Part shown: piece by piece, positions 35,150-47,330 of the stretch
How the letters are laid out: the number at the start of each line of letters is the position of its first letter
Position numbering within the stretch: position 1 is the first letter of the stretch
Source of the DNA: Cryptomeria japonica
Lineage: Eukaryota > Streptophyta > Pinopsida > Cupressales > Cupressaceae
Assembly (NCBI RefSeq): GCF_030272615.1
Contig: NC_081415.1
Span: forward strand, 189,378,270-189,442,269
DNA: 64,000 nt
Direction: 5' to 3'
Position numbers and translations under genes: made by a program
Notes under the pieces: generated by a model
Database searches by the model: none
Told to the model about the DNA's origin: nothing
Seen by the model: the letters and a program-made list of their open reading frames with translations, nothing else

Positions 35150-35402
35150 GCTTTTTTTTGGATATCATGAGATAACCCGGCGACCCAACCACACCTTGCC
35201 TCGGTCTTACTTTTTTTGCCAAGTTTTGGGGTATGGAGGGGGCGAGCTGAGGCGAGAATATCTTGATGGACGACTGAGTGGGCTCAAACAATCCAGCCGC
35301 TGGGTAAACCCAGCTGGCGAGAGCTGAACCTTGGACCTACATGGGAAGAACCCAAAACCTTGGCATAACCTTACCAACCGTTTGAGCTATGGGTTGAAGC
35401 CC
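35150..35402 (-). mobile_element. tRNA-derived SINE, 253 bp, complete
   Basis: A perfect 11-bp duplication TATTAGTGTAG flanks it (35139-35149 and 35403-35413). On the minus strand it has an A-box-like TAGCTCAAACGGTTGG near its 5' end and a B-box-like GGTTCAGCTCT about 45 bp later, and it ends in a short A-run (CCAAAAAAAAGC). The body shares CGCCTCAGCTCGCC and TTGGGTCGC with the split SINE at 54375. Confidence 0.85.
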
Positions 35403-35555
35403 TATTAGTGTAGACTTTTTATTTTCCTTAGTTGGATATTGTGTATTTACCCAACACATTTATATTAGCTTGCTTAGTTGTAGTGAGTGTGTCAAATGTG
35501 GGTGGATGACATCTTTTTGTGAGTGTAACTCCCACCTATTTTTGGGTTATAGGAG
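35403..35555 (+). mobile_element. Copia-like LTR fragment, left of the 6.6-kb insertion
   Basis: This continues across the insertion into 45792-46050 (…GGTTATAGGAG | TTACTTTTCTC…). The TSD AGGAG is counted here at 35551-35555. The start of this LTR is not resolved. Confidence 0.5.
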
Positions 35556-35666
35556 TTTTGTGACCAAATCACACATCACCCCATCACAAATCGGGACCCC
35601 TCTTTGCTTTGTCGTAGTTTAGAATAAAGTGTAAAAATTTGGCTAAGGCATTAAAGCAATTTTGTC

Positions 35667-35920
35667 GTTCTAGACTAGAACACCACCCGTTCTAGGCTAG
35701 AACACCAGTCGTTCTAGACTAGAACACCACTCGTTTTAGGCTAGAGCATCAGTCCTTCCAAGCTACAACATCATCCGTTCTAGGCTAGAACCGTTTTATC
35801 CTTTGACTTAGAGCATTTATACAATTGCATGATCAGCTTGTTCTAGGCTAGAACACCATTCGTTCTAAGCTAGAACATCAATCGTCCTAAGCTAGAAAGC
35901 TATCCGTTCTAGGCTAGAAT
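35667..35920. repeat. Palindrome array of a third sequence type, 22-bp period
   Basis: The 15-bp palindrome GTTCTAGRCTAGAAC repeats at 35667, 35689, 35711, 35733, 35755 and 35777, then resumes near 35840-35920 after a gap. It is unrelated in sequence to the GCTC...GAGC arrays but sits at the same place in its element. Confidence 0.9.
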
Positions 35921-35929
35921 GCCTTGTCC

Positions 35930-37929
35930 TTTGGCCAAACACACCTCGTCCTTTGACTGTGATGATCTTTGAATGGAGTGATCTCAGCTAAGCCCACCTT
36001 GAAATGAGAAAGAATGACGTCGCCTTGAACTTTAAAAAAACGATGCGATTCATTTGATGAGGCATGATGAACCAGGAGACGATAGTATACCCAATGCGTG
36101 CAAGGAATAAGCATTTAGTGATGCCACCTTAAGACTTGAATTTCCACGATGCAATTTGTATACCACATTTAATGTGAGTTTTAAAATTCAAGAACGATTT
36201 CAAACGATGAATTTAGCACATGTAATGAGAGGTGTCGCACTAGTGAAAGACATTTAAAATTGATATCCACGATTTTGTGAGGATCAATGTGGATCATTAA
36301 CTTCGATATAGCCAGTTGATCCATAATTGAAGTTCAAAATTTAAAAGTTCTAAGCATGGCTATGAATGATAATTGCGACATGTAAATGGTATTTGCATTC
36401 CACATTTAAGGATTGGGATGCAAAACTCGAGATTGTTTTGTCATGATTAATTGGGCCATATGCAATATATGAGGTTCGCTTTATGAATTGATGGCAATAT
36501 ATTCGAACTGATAATCATGAGTTGATTTGATCAATGCGATGTATTGCATTTAATAACGCCAAGGTAATTACACCTAATGACTCGAATTGCAAAACTCGAA
36601 GTCCTTCATGGGCATTGATTGCAATCATTTAATTCATGGCACCTTGTGTTCATAAATGTATCTCAACACATTTGATCTAGGTGGCGACTCACAAGAATGT
36701 CATGATTTTGAAATATGGTGCTCTCATTTAGCTATGCAGAATTGAATGATTACAGTCAGATCGCCCTATTGTTTTAATTGCAAGAACATTAAATGAGAGT
36801 TGCTAGACGATTTGTGATGAAGTATCGACCTTTCTTAGTGATTATAAGCCAGAATTGATCATTTCATTTGATCAACTCAAAATTGACATTGCCACTGTAT
36901 CAGCGATTCAACTCTCAATTTGATTACCAGTGATTCAACTTCATCAGCAAATTGATTAACAAGTGACAGCGATTCATGTGATATTGGATCCATGCGACTT
37001 TGATTAGAACTGTGATGAATTCATGGCGAGTGATTCTGATTTTAGGATCAACAATTTGTATTTGGTTATTATCCAACCCAAATTCGAATCACACAAGGTC
37101 ACAGCGATTGTTGAAGGACAGCGATTAGAGATCATCATCAAGGACAACGAATTCATCTTTCACATACAGCAATTGCATCCTAAGCCACAGCAAATTCATC
37201 TGTACATGCAGCGACTTCATTCGGTGATGATTGTTCATATTCAATGGCACCCTAAGCTATAGACAACTCATCTCATTTTGATAAGTGAATTACCATCATT
37301 TTGAACAACGAATTTGATCTTTTTCTTTAGACAGCGATTTGATCACATATCAGTCGAATTCATTGATAGAGAGGCAAATTCATTGCAACTAGTGGTTTTG
37401 TCAAGACAAAAGGTGAGGCTGTTGAGGTATCAAACTTGTTTATCTTCCACATCGAATTGGTTTCTTTCAAACAATGAACCTATCATCCAGAAAGTGATAT
37501 TACATTTATCAATGACAATCAAAGGGAGATTATCAATTCTACAATGGCGTTGCCTTGACAAAGGGCAATTTTGACAAGTCACTGGGATCAAATTGAAGTT
37601 ACCAGCCTGTTTTAGATTAGTTCGCAGGTCTGAGACAGGTTAATTTTGTCATATCAGACCTGATTTCGGTGCTGGTATACCCTATCATTCATCAATTTTC
37701 ATCTTTGAAATATTTACTTAGAGCATTTTGATCATCTTTAAGTGTACACAAGGGCTAATTATTATCATAGATAATCATATCATATATGGCTAAGGATTAG
37801 AGATGTAGCTAGGGTTGAATTCATGTTATCCATCCTAGGGTTATGAATCCTAGCTGAGGCGGTTAGGTTTTGTTTGCAAATCAATCATTGTTTTACAAAA
37901 CTAACTTAGACAACTCTCAAAAGCACAAG
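35930..37929 (+). other. Long leader region of copy 3
   Basis: About 2 kb between the palindrome array and the ORF. Recurrent AGCGATT and CGAATT motifs recall the leader of element A, but there is no simple alignment by eye. No ORF is recognised here. Confidence 0.5.
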
Positions 37930-40900
37930 ATGGCTGGAGCAAGGCAAGCCCTCATCAAAGAAGATTCAAAGAATGTCATCATGGAGTCTAAAATTACATC
38001 ATTTTGGGGCAATGTGGGCGATATCAACCTAGGCCAGATTGATACGAACAAGTTTCAAGGTCCATTATACACTACCAAGCCGACAGGTTGCTCCAGGGCA
38101 ATGATGGATAGCAGCATTGTGAAGGCGGTAGGCTTCCCTTTGGCAGTGCAGTGCAACAAACTCATTTTGGAATGTGCTAAGTGTTATGATCCGAGTAAGA
38201 GAATGATAGTGGCACCAGATGGAAGAGAGCTCGCCTACCTTTCCGAAGATGCAATCAGCGAGGCTTTCCACATACTAGAATTCAACAACATGGTGTACAA
38301 AAGTAGGGATGCCACAAAGGTGGTTTATGATGATCTCGACAAATGCCAAGAGATAATCAATAAGTATTGGGTACTAAAGAGTAGACCCCGTCAATCCAAG
38401 CTTCCAGGCAAGCTCCACTTCAAGGAAGAATTTGGAGATTGGATCACGCTTATTAGCCGAGTCTTCGGGATTCCACATGCCTTTCAGTTTGAGACATGGA
38501 TGTTCTACTTCATGGAGATCATTTCAACAGGAAAAGGCAGAATCATTTGGGCAAGAATTATCAGCAAAAACATTGATGTACAACTCAAGAGGCTAGAGCG
38601 GACAAGGACATTCTACATGGGCTCATATGTCATATATTCACTTGTCAAGGCTTGTGAATACGCATGATTAACATACAGAGGACTAGTTTGTACAAGATTA
38701 GGACAGTTGAGAGCATGTGAATCTTACACCTAGCTGCACTACCTTAACAAGGCACACTACAAGAGAGCAAATGATGCATTCACTATGCATATCACGAGGA
38801 CACTACAAGGAGGTATTCACTAAAGGTTATCACCAGAAGCAAAGGAGTTAGTGGAGGAGTTTGGTGCATGGTTCATTCAGTTTTCTAAGTTCAGTTATAT
38901 AAGGGTCCAGGGATGCTCTTGCCCACCTTATATGTTGTCGAGATATCCTACTGATAAATTGATTATTGCTTGAGCTAGTGAGGCAACTAATAGCATACAA
39001 TAAAGTACAAAAGAACAAATTGAAGGCAAAGATTTCATTTCCCATTTCACTAGGACGATCCTTGGAAGTTTGTCCATCATTGCAGGCAGTAGAGAAGATA
39101 GATGAAGAATTGAAGTCTTTTCTCCTAATGCTGTATAGTCCTAGAGACAATTTTGATCCCTACGGCAACATCCAGAAGACTAGCAGAAGAAAGCATAAAC
39201 GCAAGTTACAAATTGAAGATCATTTCATGAACGCACTTGACGATTTGGAGATTAGAAAGAAAATGTGTTCTAGGCTACCTATTGAGATCATCAGAGTAAC
39301 CAATATTTTCGACATTCCTGATCAAACAAAGGAGAGTGGAAAGCGTCTTTTACCAATATACAAAAAGGAAAAGATCAAGGAGGTGAAGGTCAATTAGATT
39401 GAAGTAGAGAGCACAGACTTGGAGGACTTGATGAAACCACTCCTATCAAACACGAAGCGATGGATAGAAGCACAAATCAATATGTTGAGTGACTGGGGTG
39501 TTCAAGTGACATTCCAGATGATGGGAGAAGTGGACTCTTTTGATGAAGAGATGGAAAGTGAATGTCAAAATGAAAGTGCCACCCATTCAGCTCATTCCAA
39601 GGGATCCAAGCAAAAGGGAGACAATGTAGAAGAGCATTTGAAGAAGAAGCACAAGTCAAGTCAAACACCTCTTCCTTCTACCAGTACCTCGTTTATACAC
39701 CAAGTAGAATTGAATCAAGTAATTGGAACATGTATTGATCATGAAATGAATGATAAAGGAAGACAACGAGTGATCCAAGACAAGATAGCCTCACCCAAGC
39801 CAACCAATGATAAGGCAGGTAATGTCACATGTAAGAACATAAAAGATGGAGAACAAGAAGTGACATCTCCTTCGTGACAAGAACGACAAGTGAATGAGAT
39901 GTAGGTAGGAGAAGAGAGATTTGCTATACCTTCATGGTTAAGAGAGAGGTTATCAAAGAACGTGGTCATAGAAGAAGAACAAGATCATTTTGATCTAGAT
40001 AGCTACTTGGATAGAAATCAAGAACATGAAAAGAAGACAGCCATTAGGATGTCAAAGATGACAAGAGACGAAGAAGGATCCAGGATCATACAAATTGCAA
40101 TTCCAAAAGTAGACAAGCCAGAGGATGAGATTACAGTTGAGGAATTCGATTTGGCGACAATCAATCTAGGTCCTATCACTGATCAAGCATTGGAAGACAT
40201 GAATGACACACTGAGGACAATTCATGACATGCTCAAGTTGGAAGTAGAAAAGAATAACAGATTAGAGAACAGTGTATTGCGAGGTTACCTCCAACAACTC
40301 AAATTCCTGCTAAGGCAACATGACCCATCATCTTCACTATCGTCGTTACCTCCTCCATATACAATTGATGATTTTGAAAAGATAAAGGCATCAACACAAT
40401 TGATGGATGCTTGGATCACTAAAACTTATAGAAGAGAAAAGGCATTCGTAAGGGAGTAAAGATATTTGACAGAACCATGATGATTCTTTAGAGGACTTAG
40501 ACACTCAAGGTAGTATATGACACCTTTGTCTACACAAGAGACTTCACCATACCTATCTTGCAAGTAATGAAGGCTACACCAAGACGGACATTGATGGATG
40601 AAAGAATACTGAAGGATGGACAATCACCTGATTTTTCAGTAGTGGACTAACTTGCTTCGCATGAGGAGGCTCATATTCGAAGACATCAGCGGTGGATGCA
40701 CCCAGGTAGATCAAGCAATCAATTCAATACATGATAAGATCTTGAAAGTGGCTGACATTATTCTTGAGAAAGGGAAGAATGAAGGAATCGACATTGTTGT
40801 TGAAGAATTGATGGAGAAGGTGAAGATTATCTTCTTTGAACCAAATGGAGCACCTTCCGAGAAACAACTAGATGCTATCCATTTATTCACCATACTTGCT

Positions 40901-41099
40901 AGCAAGACAAGAGACTTTGGACCAGATTGGGAGAAAACTTTTACTTTGAGCTTGGATGAAGTTAGCTACTTGGAAGAACAATTGAAGAACTTGCCTGCAG
41001 TCCCAATAAAAAAAAATATCTATGACGTCTAGATTCATTGAATTTGCAAAAAGAGAAAAAGATAAGGGCAACAAGATTCTAGAAGAAAGTTTGTTATGA
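37930..41099 (+). pseudogene. Decayed copy of the large unknown ORF (copy 3)
   Basis: Opens MAGARQALIKED and stays aligned with the intact protein at roughly half identity for 245 residues (LAYLSEDAISEAFH, WMFYFMEII, SYVIYSLVKACEYA) before a TGA at 38665. More in-frame stops follow, then a frameshift near 38965. Further blocks lie at 38966-39397, 39419-39877 and 39962-40459 (IPSWLRERLSK, MSKMTRDEEGSR, DEITVEEFDLATINLGP) and 40652-41032. It ends LLEESLL-type and TGA at 41099. The whole length is colinear with the intact copy. Confidence 0.85.
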
Positions 41100-41220
41100 T
41101 CCTATGTGCCATCATTTTTTCTATTGGAGGATTTTTTCTCGTAATTTGTACCAAATGGATGTCATATTCCCATTGGTTGTCATTTGATGCTTTGCAATAA
41201 GTTAGTTATTTTGTAATAAC

Positions 41221-41310
41221 AAACCCTAATTAGGGTTTAAATGGCAAAATCTGGGTCCTTGATGTTGATTTAATCTTGGCCATTCATTGTAATTGAGAGC
41301 TCTATATAAG
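41221..41310 (+). promoter_or_regulatory. Telobox palindrome plus TATA box (copy 3)
   Basis: AAACCCTAATTAGGGTTT lies at 41221-41238 and CTATATAAGC near 41302, about 65 bp apart. The hAT insertion lies 22 bp beyond the TATA. Confidence 0.65.
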
Positions 41311-41331
41311 CTCAACTTGTTTTATTTGTAT

Positions 41332-44300
41332 CATAGTTGAAAATCTCGGACTCGCCTCGGACTCGGCAAACCAAAATTTTGGACTCGGACTCGGACTCGT
41401 GAAAGACTCGCGAAAGACTCGGCAAAGACTCGGCAAAAAAAAAAAACCGTAGTTTTACAAAAAAACATAAAGAAATTAATGCATTTAGAGAACATAAGTG
41501 CCATAATTGAAACATTACACATGTCATATGATCTACAAAGTACAAACACGCAATATTTGAAATTTCATCATTCATGGCAGCATATTCAAGTTTCAAGTTT
41601 CAACTCTAAAATGTATAATACTATAATGGCAGCATAAGTATATAAATGTTCACAAAATTACATATAATGATATGTCCAAGTCCAACTGCAAATGTGAAAA
41701 ACAGCAATGTGAATGAACAAACCAAAGAGAAGACTACATCTTCCTCTTTGTATTTTTCCTAATATAGCTCAATTTTTCAGGCCTTGAGCTAGAAGTAGTA
41801 GCAGTGGGTGTTGTGGTATCTAAATGGTGAGATGAGTCTTCTTCAAAGTCATAGTCCTCATCATCATCCTCATCTTCGTCCTCATCTTCATCCAATCTTG
41901 CTCCTTCTGCATCTTGTGCTGCTTCTCTCTCTATTTCTGCAATTTCTTCTTCGGTAAGGAGGACATCATCACCATCATTTTGTTCATTCATGGTCCAATC
42001 ACCATATGGATCAATTTCATCCAAGTCAATGGCCTCATGTGAAACACCCTCCACCTGTCTAACTCGAAGGCGAAGGTTGTACCGAACAAATACTAGATCA
42101 TTGAGCCGCTTTTGTGACAATCTATTTCTCTTCTTTGTGTGAATGCTTTCAAAGACACTCCAATTTCGTTCACACCCAGAAGCACTGCATGGCTGAGACA
42201 AAACACGGATAGCTATCTTTTGAAGATTAGGCGTGCCGGCACCATAATTCTCCCACCATAAATCTACAAAAAACATTTAGAAATATTAGAATTGAGAAAA
42301 AAATGTAACAATCAAGTTTGTAGGTTTTTTCTTGCACTGTTGAACTAAGTTACTAAATGTTTTACCTGGTTGTTGTTTTCCTCTCCTATCAATTGCTAGT
42401 TGTGATGAGAAGAGTCTCCCCTCTGCACTTTTGTAGATCTTGAACAATGGAATGAACATTTCCAAATTCAGAAATAGATACTAGATAGTCAAAGTGTCAA
42501 ACTCAAATTCAATAATGAACATTTCCGAATTCATAAATAAAGATAGAGCAATTGCAAATGTCAAATCTCACCTCCAACTCATCAAGAACCTTGTCTCTCA
42601 ACTCAGGATCAGGTGTCATCTTATCAATGCATGTAATAACACCTGCCATGACCTCCTCATCAGCCCTAAATGAATCAGAGAAGTAGAATTTCGGGTTCAA
42701 AAAGTAGGCGAAGGCATGTATCGGTTGGTGGAGTTGGTTTGTCCACCTACGATCAATGATGCGCCAAAAGATTTCACATTTTCTTGCATTTCCACGATAG
42801 TAATGTGAAATGGCCTCTTTGGCCCTATCCATGGCCTCATAAATGAAACCCATTGGCATGCCCTCTCCATCCACCATACGAAGAACCCTCACCAAAGGTT
42901 CTGTCACCTAAAAAAATTAAAACAAATTTTAAATTAATACAAAATCAACCCCTAAAAAATAAAATCAGCAAATAGACAAGATTGTATAAACTTTACTTTT
43001 GTGTTTGTTACTTACCGCAGTCAACTCCTCTCCACTTTTATTGAACCCATCATCAAAAACAATGGTCACAATCTTCTCTGCTTCAGGTCTTTTGGAGTAT
43101 GCAGACCCCAACCAAGCATCTGACACAAACATCTGCTTAAGATGAGGAATGGCACTAAGAATGCTCTGCAAAGTGATGAAGTGGCTAGCAAATCGTGTCA
43201 CTCCAGGTCGCACAAGGTCCTTGCCATTTGTGTATTTTCTCATCAAAGCAAGCACCCAAGTATGGTTGTAGATGAATTTGGTGACACTTTTTGCATCTTC
43301 AACCACCTTCTTCACCCATCCAATCTTCCCAATGTCCTCTAGCACCAAGTCCAAGCAATGTGCAGCACAAGGACTCCATGTAATCGAAGGATGCCTCTGC
43401 ATAAGCATTCTACCTGCAGATACATATGCAGCTGCATTGTCCGTGATAATTTGGACAACATTCTCAACTCCAACTTCCCGAACCACACCATCCAACAGAT
43501 TACACAAAGTCTCTGCATTTTTTATTTCATTTGAGGCATCAACAGACTTTATGAATACCATTGCACCATTTGAAGCCACCAAGAAGTTGAGAAGAGTCCT
43601 ATTCCGTCCATCTGTCCATCCATCAGATAAAATGCTGCATCCTTTTCTCTTCCAATACCTTTTCTGATCATCAACCACACCTTCTGTATTTTTCACAGCT
43701 TTCTCTAGCAATGGCCCACTGAAGTCATGACCTGTTGGGGCCTTAAACCCCTTACCCGCCATTGTACATGCATTAACAAAACTTTCCCAATACACATTGT
43801 TTGCTGCATTGAAAGATAGATTATTGTAAAACCAAAAGTTTGAAGCTGCTATCTGTGCTTGTTCATGCTTCTCTTTATTCCATCCTGTACCTTCAAGTGA
43901 AGGTTGTGCACCTGGAACATTGCGTGGTACAAAAAAATTAGGGTCTGATCTAACAGGAGTGCCACTAGCCTCACCCTCATTGTCACCAAAAGATGAAAGT
44001 GACTGACGACCCCGACTATGACCAATGGGACCCGAAGTGGACAATGTGGGATTCATTGCAGCTGCTATGGCTTCTCTTGTTTTTTGCCTTTCTTCCTTAT
44101 GCATATCATTCTCAGCAAGAATGGCCTTCATCTCTTTAATAATTTCAGGAGTTGATTTGGGGCATGCCTCCACACCATATCCAGGTATTTGTGCAAGGTG
44201 GTATTTTAATCTATTGATTCCACCAGTCATCCATCTTGTGCATTCGGTGCAAGTGACCTCCCCCTTTTTGCTTCCTGCAATCCCATATTTCCAAGCTTTA

Positions 44301-44927
44301 TCTCTTTGTCTTCCTGACCTTGGGGTTGCCCTTGGAGTTGAACTTGCCATTGCTGATTTAACATGAAAAAAAAAAAATCAGCAGGGTTTTATGGAAAATC
44401 AACAAAAAAAATGACAATGAATCATTTGGGAAAAATAGCATTCAAAAACAAGAAAAAAAAAAGAGGAAATAACTTAGGAAAGAAAATAGAAAAAAATTTG
44501 GCAGCATATCCCCTTGTTTTTCAAGATTTTTTTCAGTTTCAAAACAATGAAATGATTCAAATGAAAAAAAAAAAGGAGGAGAAAAATCCTTACCTAGATC
44601 TCTCTTGCTGATTTTTCCTTCTTCCCTCTACTCCTCCAAACCCTTCTAACCTGCTCCAGCCAAAAAAAACCCAAATTGAAGTCAAAAAATGAAAAAAAAA
44701 TTGGTTTTAAGCCCCACGGGCGCGTTTTTTCTGGGCCCGCGAGTCCCTGTGAAAGACTCGCGAGTCCGAGTGAAAGACTCGCGCGAGTCTTTGCGAAAGA
44801 CTCGCGAGTCTTTCGCAGGGACTCGCCTGGACTCGCCACGCGAGTCCTAGGCGAGTCGACTCGGCTCGCCAAAGGACTCGCGAGTCCGTGGCGAGTCCGA
44901 GGCGAGTCAAAGAGTTTTAAAACTATG
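41332..44927 (-). mobile_element. hAT DNA transposon, structurally complete
   Basis: Terminal inverted repeats start CATAGTT..AAAA.CTC and share GACTCGCCTCGGACTCG further in, about 37 bp overall. A perfect 8-bp duplication ATTTGTAT flanks it (41324-41331 and 44928-44935). Subterminal regions are rich in ACTCG/CGAGT repeats, especially 44730-44910, as is usual for transposase binding in hAT elements. It contains one four-exon transposase gene on the minus strand and sits in the tail of copy 3. Confidence 0.95.
41734..44350 (-). CDS. hAT transposase with BED zinc finger, four coding exons
   Basis: Proposed exons on the minus strand are 44350-43016, 42907-42572, 42480-42366 and 42263-41734, all with GT/AG borders and matching phases, giving about 771 codons without a stop. 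Order: a BED-type finger near residues 30-65 (CTEC...RLKYHL); the first catalytic Asp in LSDGWTDGRN; the second Asp in IITDNAAAYV; CAAHCLDLVLEDIGK; and the C-terminal hAT dimerisation region with WWENYG and the catalytic Glu region CERNWSVFESIHTKKRNRL, followed by a very acidic tail. Catalytic residues are assigned by analogy with the hAT family. With intact ends, the element may be autonomous. The exon joins are inferred. Confidence 0.85.
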
Positions 44928-45791
44928 ATTTGTATATCATCAGATGAGAAATTAGAGACTAGAAGCAGAATTTAGAGAGATCAATCAAAAGACTTTGAAG
45001 AATTGTTACTTGATGTTTCAGAAATTAACAAAATCATTGAAGTGTTGGTGATTTATTGAGTTTTGGAACATTTGATTATTTCTTCATTCCCTTTCGTGAG
45101 AGCTTATAATTGAAAAAAAAACCAAAAAAAAATAGAATAGAGTTTGTTTTGAGTATTTTAGATGAGTGAAAGATGTATGTGCATGATTCATAGTGAAGCT
45201 CCATTATCCATACCACTAGCAATTTGATGATTGCATACTCGCCTTGTGTGGTCAACTGGAATCATTCAGCTTAAGCTTAACTTCAATTACTATTCATCAT
45301 TGATATGCTTCATTTGAAGGTGTCTATGTTTGATTTAGTGATTTGAAAATCATCGAGCTACCCTTAGAAGATTGCACTAGCATTGTGGAGATGTTCATAA
45401 GATGTCAAAGCAAAGCTTAGTTGAGCTCACTTGAGATTGTCCATTATCTTGCATTTCTAGTTTAGAATAACATTTCTAAACCCTACCTTTTTCACCTTTT
45501 TATCAACAATCAGTAGAAGTAGAAAAGAGCGATATTGCAACATCATTTGAAGAACGTCATACCATTGAGATTGAATCAAGATACTATGTAAGTCCCCTTG
45601 TAGGTACAACAAATCACATCATACCATTGAAGCTATCCAACACATTAAGACCTAACATCGAGAACCTTGAAGTCATCTCAAGTGATCCTTTTATGCAAAT
45701 CTTCATCATTTGAGAGTCTTTATTCAAGAGAGGATAGAGTGCCTTTGGTATTTTATTCTACGTTGCTTAGTGCGTGAAAACACCATCAACA

Positions 45792-46050
45792 AGGAGTTAC
45801 TTTTCTCTTTGGTTGGTCTTGCCTCCCCTTTTCCTATATATGCAACCAATCCTCTAGCTTGTTATTCATTCATGCTTTTATAGCTAAGGTAATGCTATTT
45901 TGCTTCTTGAGCATTCACATTTATCTTGTATCATTGGAAGCTAACTCTATTTTCCGATTTTGGTTTTAATATCATTTGCATTAATGATTTCATAGTATCC
46001 TCTTCTTTCACTAGGTTTTGGGTTATCTTTTTCTTTTGTAGATTCTAACA
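45792..46050 (+). mobile_element. Copia-like LTR fragment and primer site, right of the 6.6-kb insertion
   Basis: Continues the LTR interrupted at 35555, with a TATA-like CCTATATATGC near 45833. It ends GATTCTAACA, followed by CGGTTTTAGAGCCATTG, a degenerate copia primer site. No gag is recognisable downstream. Confidence 0.6.
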
Positions 46051-46984
46051 CGGTTTTAGAGCCATTGTGAATGGATAGGATCTTTTTAGTTTCCATTTTT
46101 GAGAGATTTTGGTGGTGGTGGGTAATCATTTTGCATGGGTGTTTTCTTAAATCTAGTATGCTCTTCTGTTGTATTTTTAGATGCTTTGGAGGTAGATTTG
46201 TTTGATAGGAAAAAAAATTAACTCTAGGGTTTGCATTTATGTTTTTTATGATTTGAGTGTTTGCGACATTTTGGTGATTCTATTAGTACTTTTGATTGTC
46301 GCATTGTGTCTAGGAGGCTGATAAAGTCAACTTTTGTTTTTGTTTCACTCAAATTAAATTTAAGGAAACCAATTTTGCAATTAGGGATTTGAGTGTGGCA
46401 TTAGCCAAACAATTTATTCTCTCGAAATATTTTGAGGCTAAACAAAGCTTGCCATTGCATTTGGAATGCTTGAAAAGTGAATAACCCCAATTTGATATAA
46501 ACTATAAAGTTTGTCCAATTTCAGTTTTGGGCCTAGTTGGGGCAATCTTTTTGTAGGTTGTATGAGTTGCACAGTTGTACAGTACAACGTTTCAAAAAAA
46601 TTGTTTCATGCTTAAAGTCTTTTTTTAAAATGCCTTGTGGCATATGTGGTCCCCTTTGGAGGGGTTTGTGGCCTTAAAATTCCAACAAACCCTTTGTTGA
46701 GATCCCTCAAACCATCAAGGTTTGCACCAATTGGCCAATTTAGGGTACCTATCTCTTGTATAGGTTGCCCAAGCAGCCATAAACAAAACTTTGCTGCTTC
46801 TAATGTCTTGACAATGCCCAAAATTTGTTGATTCCTTTGCTCCTCCAAGTTGTGGCCATTTAGATCATGCCATAATGCCACCCAAGCGTCCATCCTCCCA
46901 AATGATTGCCACCACTGCTGGTGTTGTTTGTGCTCTACCCTTCAACAACCGGAATGGTGCCCCCCTTCACTAGTGTAGTTGTTG
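46051..46984. other. Retroelement internal debris
   Basis: Sequence after the primer site with no gag or pol motif I can read. A 93-codon open frame (46893-46612, minus) has no recognised domain and looks fortuitous. Confidence 0.4.
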
Positions 46985-47152
46985 ATGTCCCCAACTCAAG
47001 CCATGAGGCTTAACGGTGCATTGGCTGTCCTTTCCTTGGATCACCCAAGAGGAAGAGGACGTAGAGGACCATTGGGTAAGTGTTGGAGTCTTTGGCTTGT
47101 ATTCTATTCTATTCTTAAGTTATGGGCACATCTATTTATGCAACTTAAGCGA
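46985..47152 (+). repeat. Left arm of a 170-bp inverted repeat
   Basis: It shares CAAGCCATGAGGCTTAA, GGCTGTCCTTTCCTTGGAT and TGTTGGAGTCTTTGGCTTGT with the reverse complement of 49273-49449. The arms lie about 2.3 kb apart. A solo LTR lies between them. Confidence 0.8.
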
Positions 47153-47330
47153 GCTTAAGTGATTTTAAGTTGTGGGCATGTCTTTTTATGCAACTTAACT
47201 GTCTCAACCTAAAGACTCAAGTTTTCCCTCTTTTTAAGTTTAGTGACTTAGGAGACATGTACTTTAAGTGATTTTATTAAGCATGTGCCAAAAGGGTCAA
47301 GGGAGCATGTGATTTCAAGTAGCCTATTGG

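Larger units (their letters stand above)
35556..45791 (+). mobile_element. Second 6.6-kb family element with a decayed large ORF (copy 3), split by hAT
   Basis: It starts TTTTGTGACC (family TGTTGTGACC with G to T) and ends CACCATCAACA, with a perfect duplication AGGAG at 35551-35555 and 45792-45796. Subtracting the hAT element and its duplication leaves about 6.63 kb, against 6.61 kb for element A. The order is the same: ACACATCACCCC box, palindrome array (of a different sequence), long leader, ORF, telobox pair, tail. It also has no direct LTRs and no pol genes. Its ORF has stops and frameshifts, so it is older than element A. Confidence 0.85.

Noticed and set aside
44594-44975. ORFs rich in RVSRES/TRLASPS near 44.6-45.0 kb
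   Set aside because: They are translations of the ACTCG/CGAGT subterminal repeats of the hAT element.
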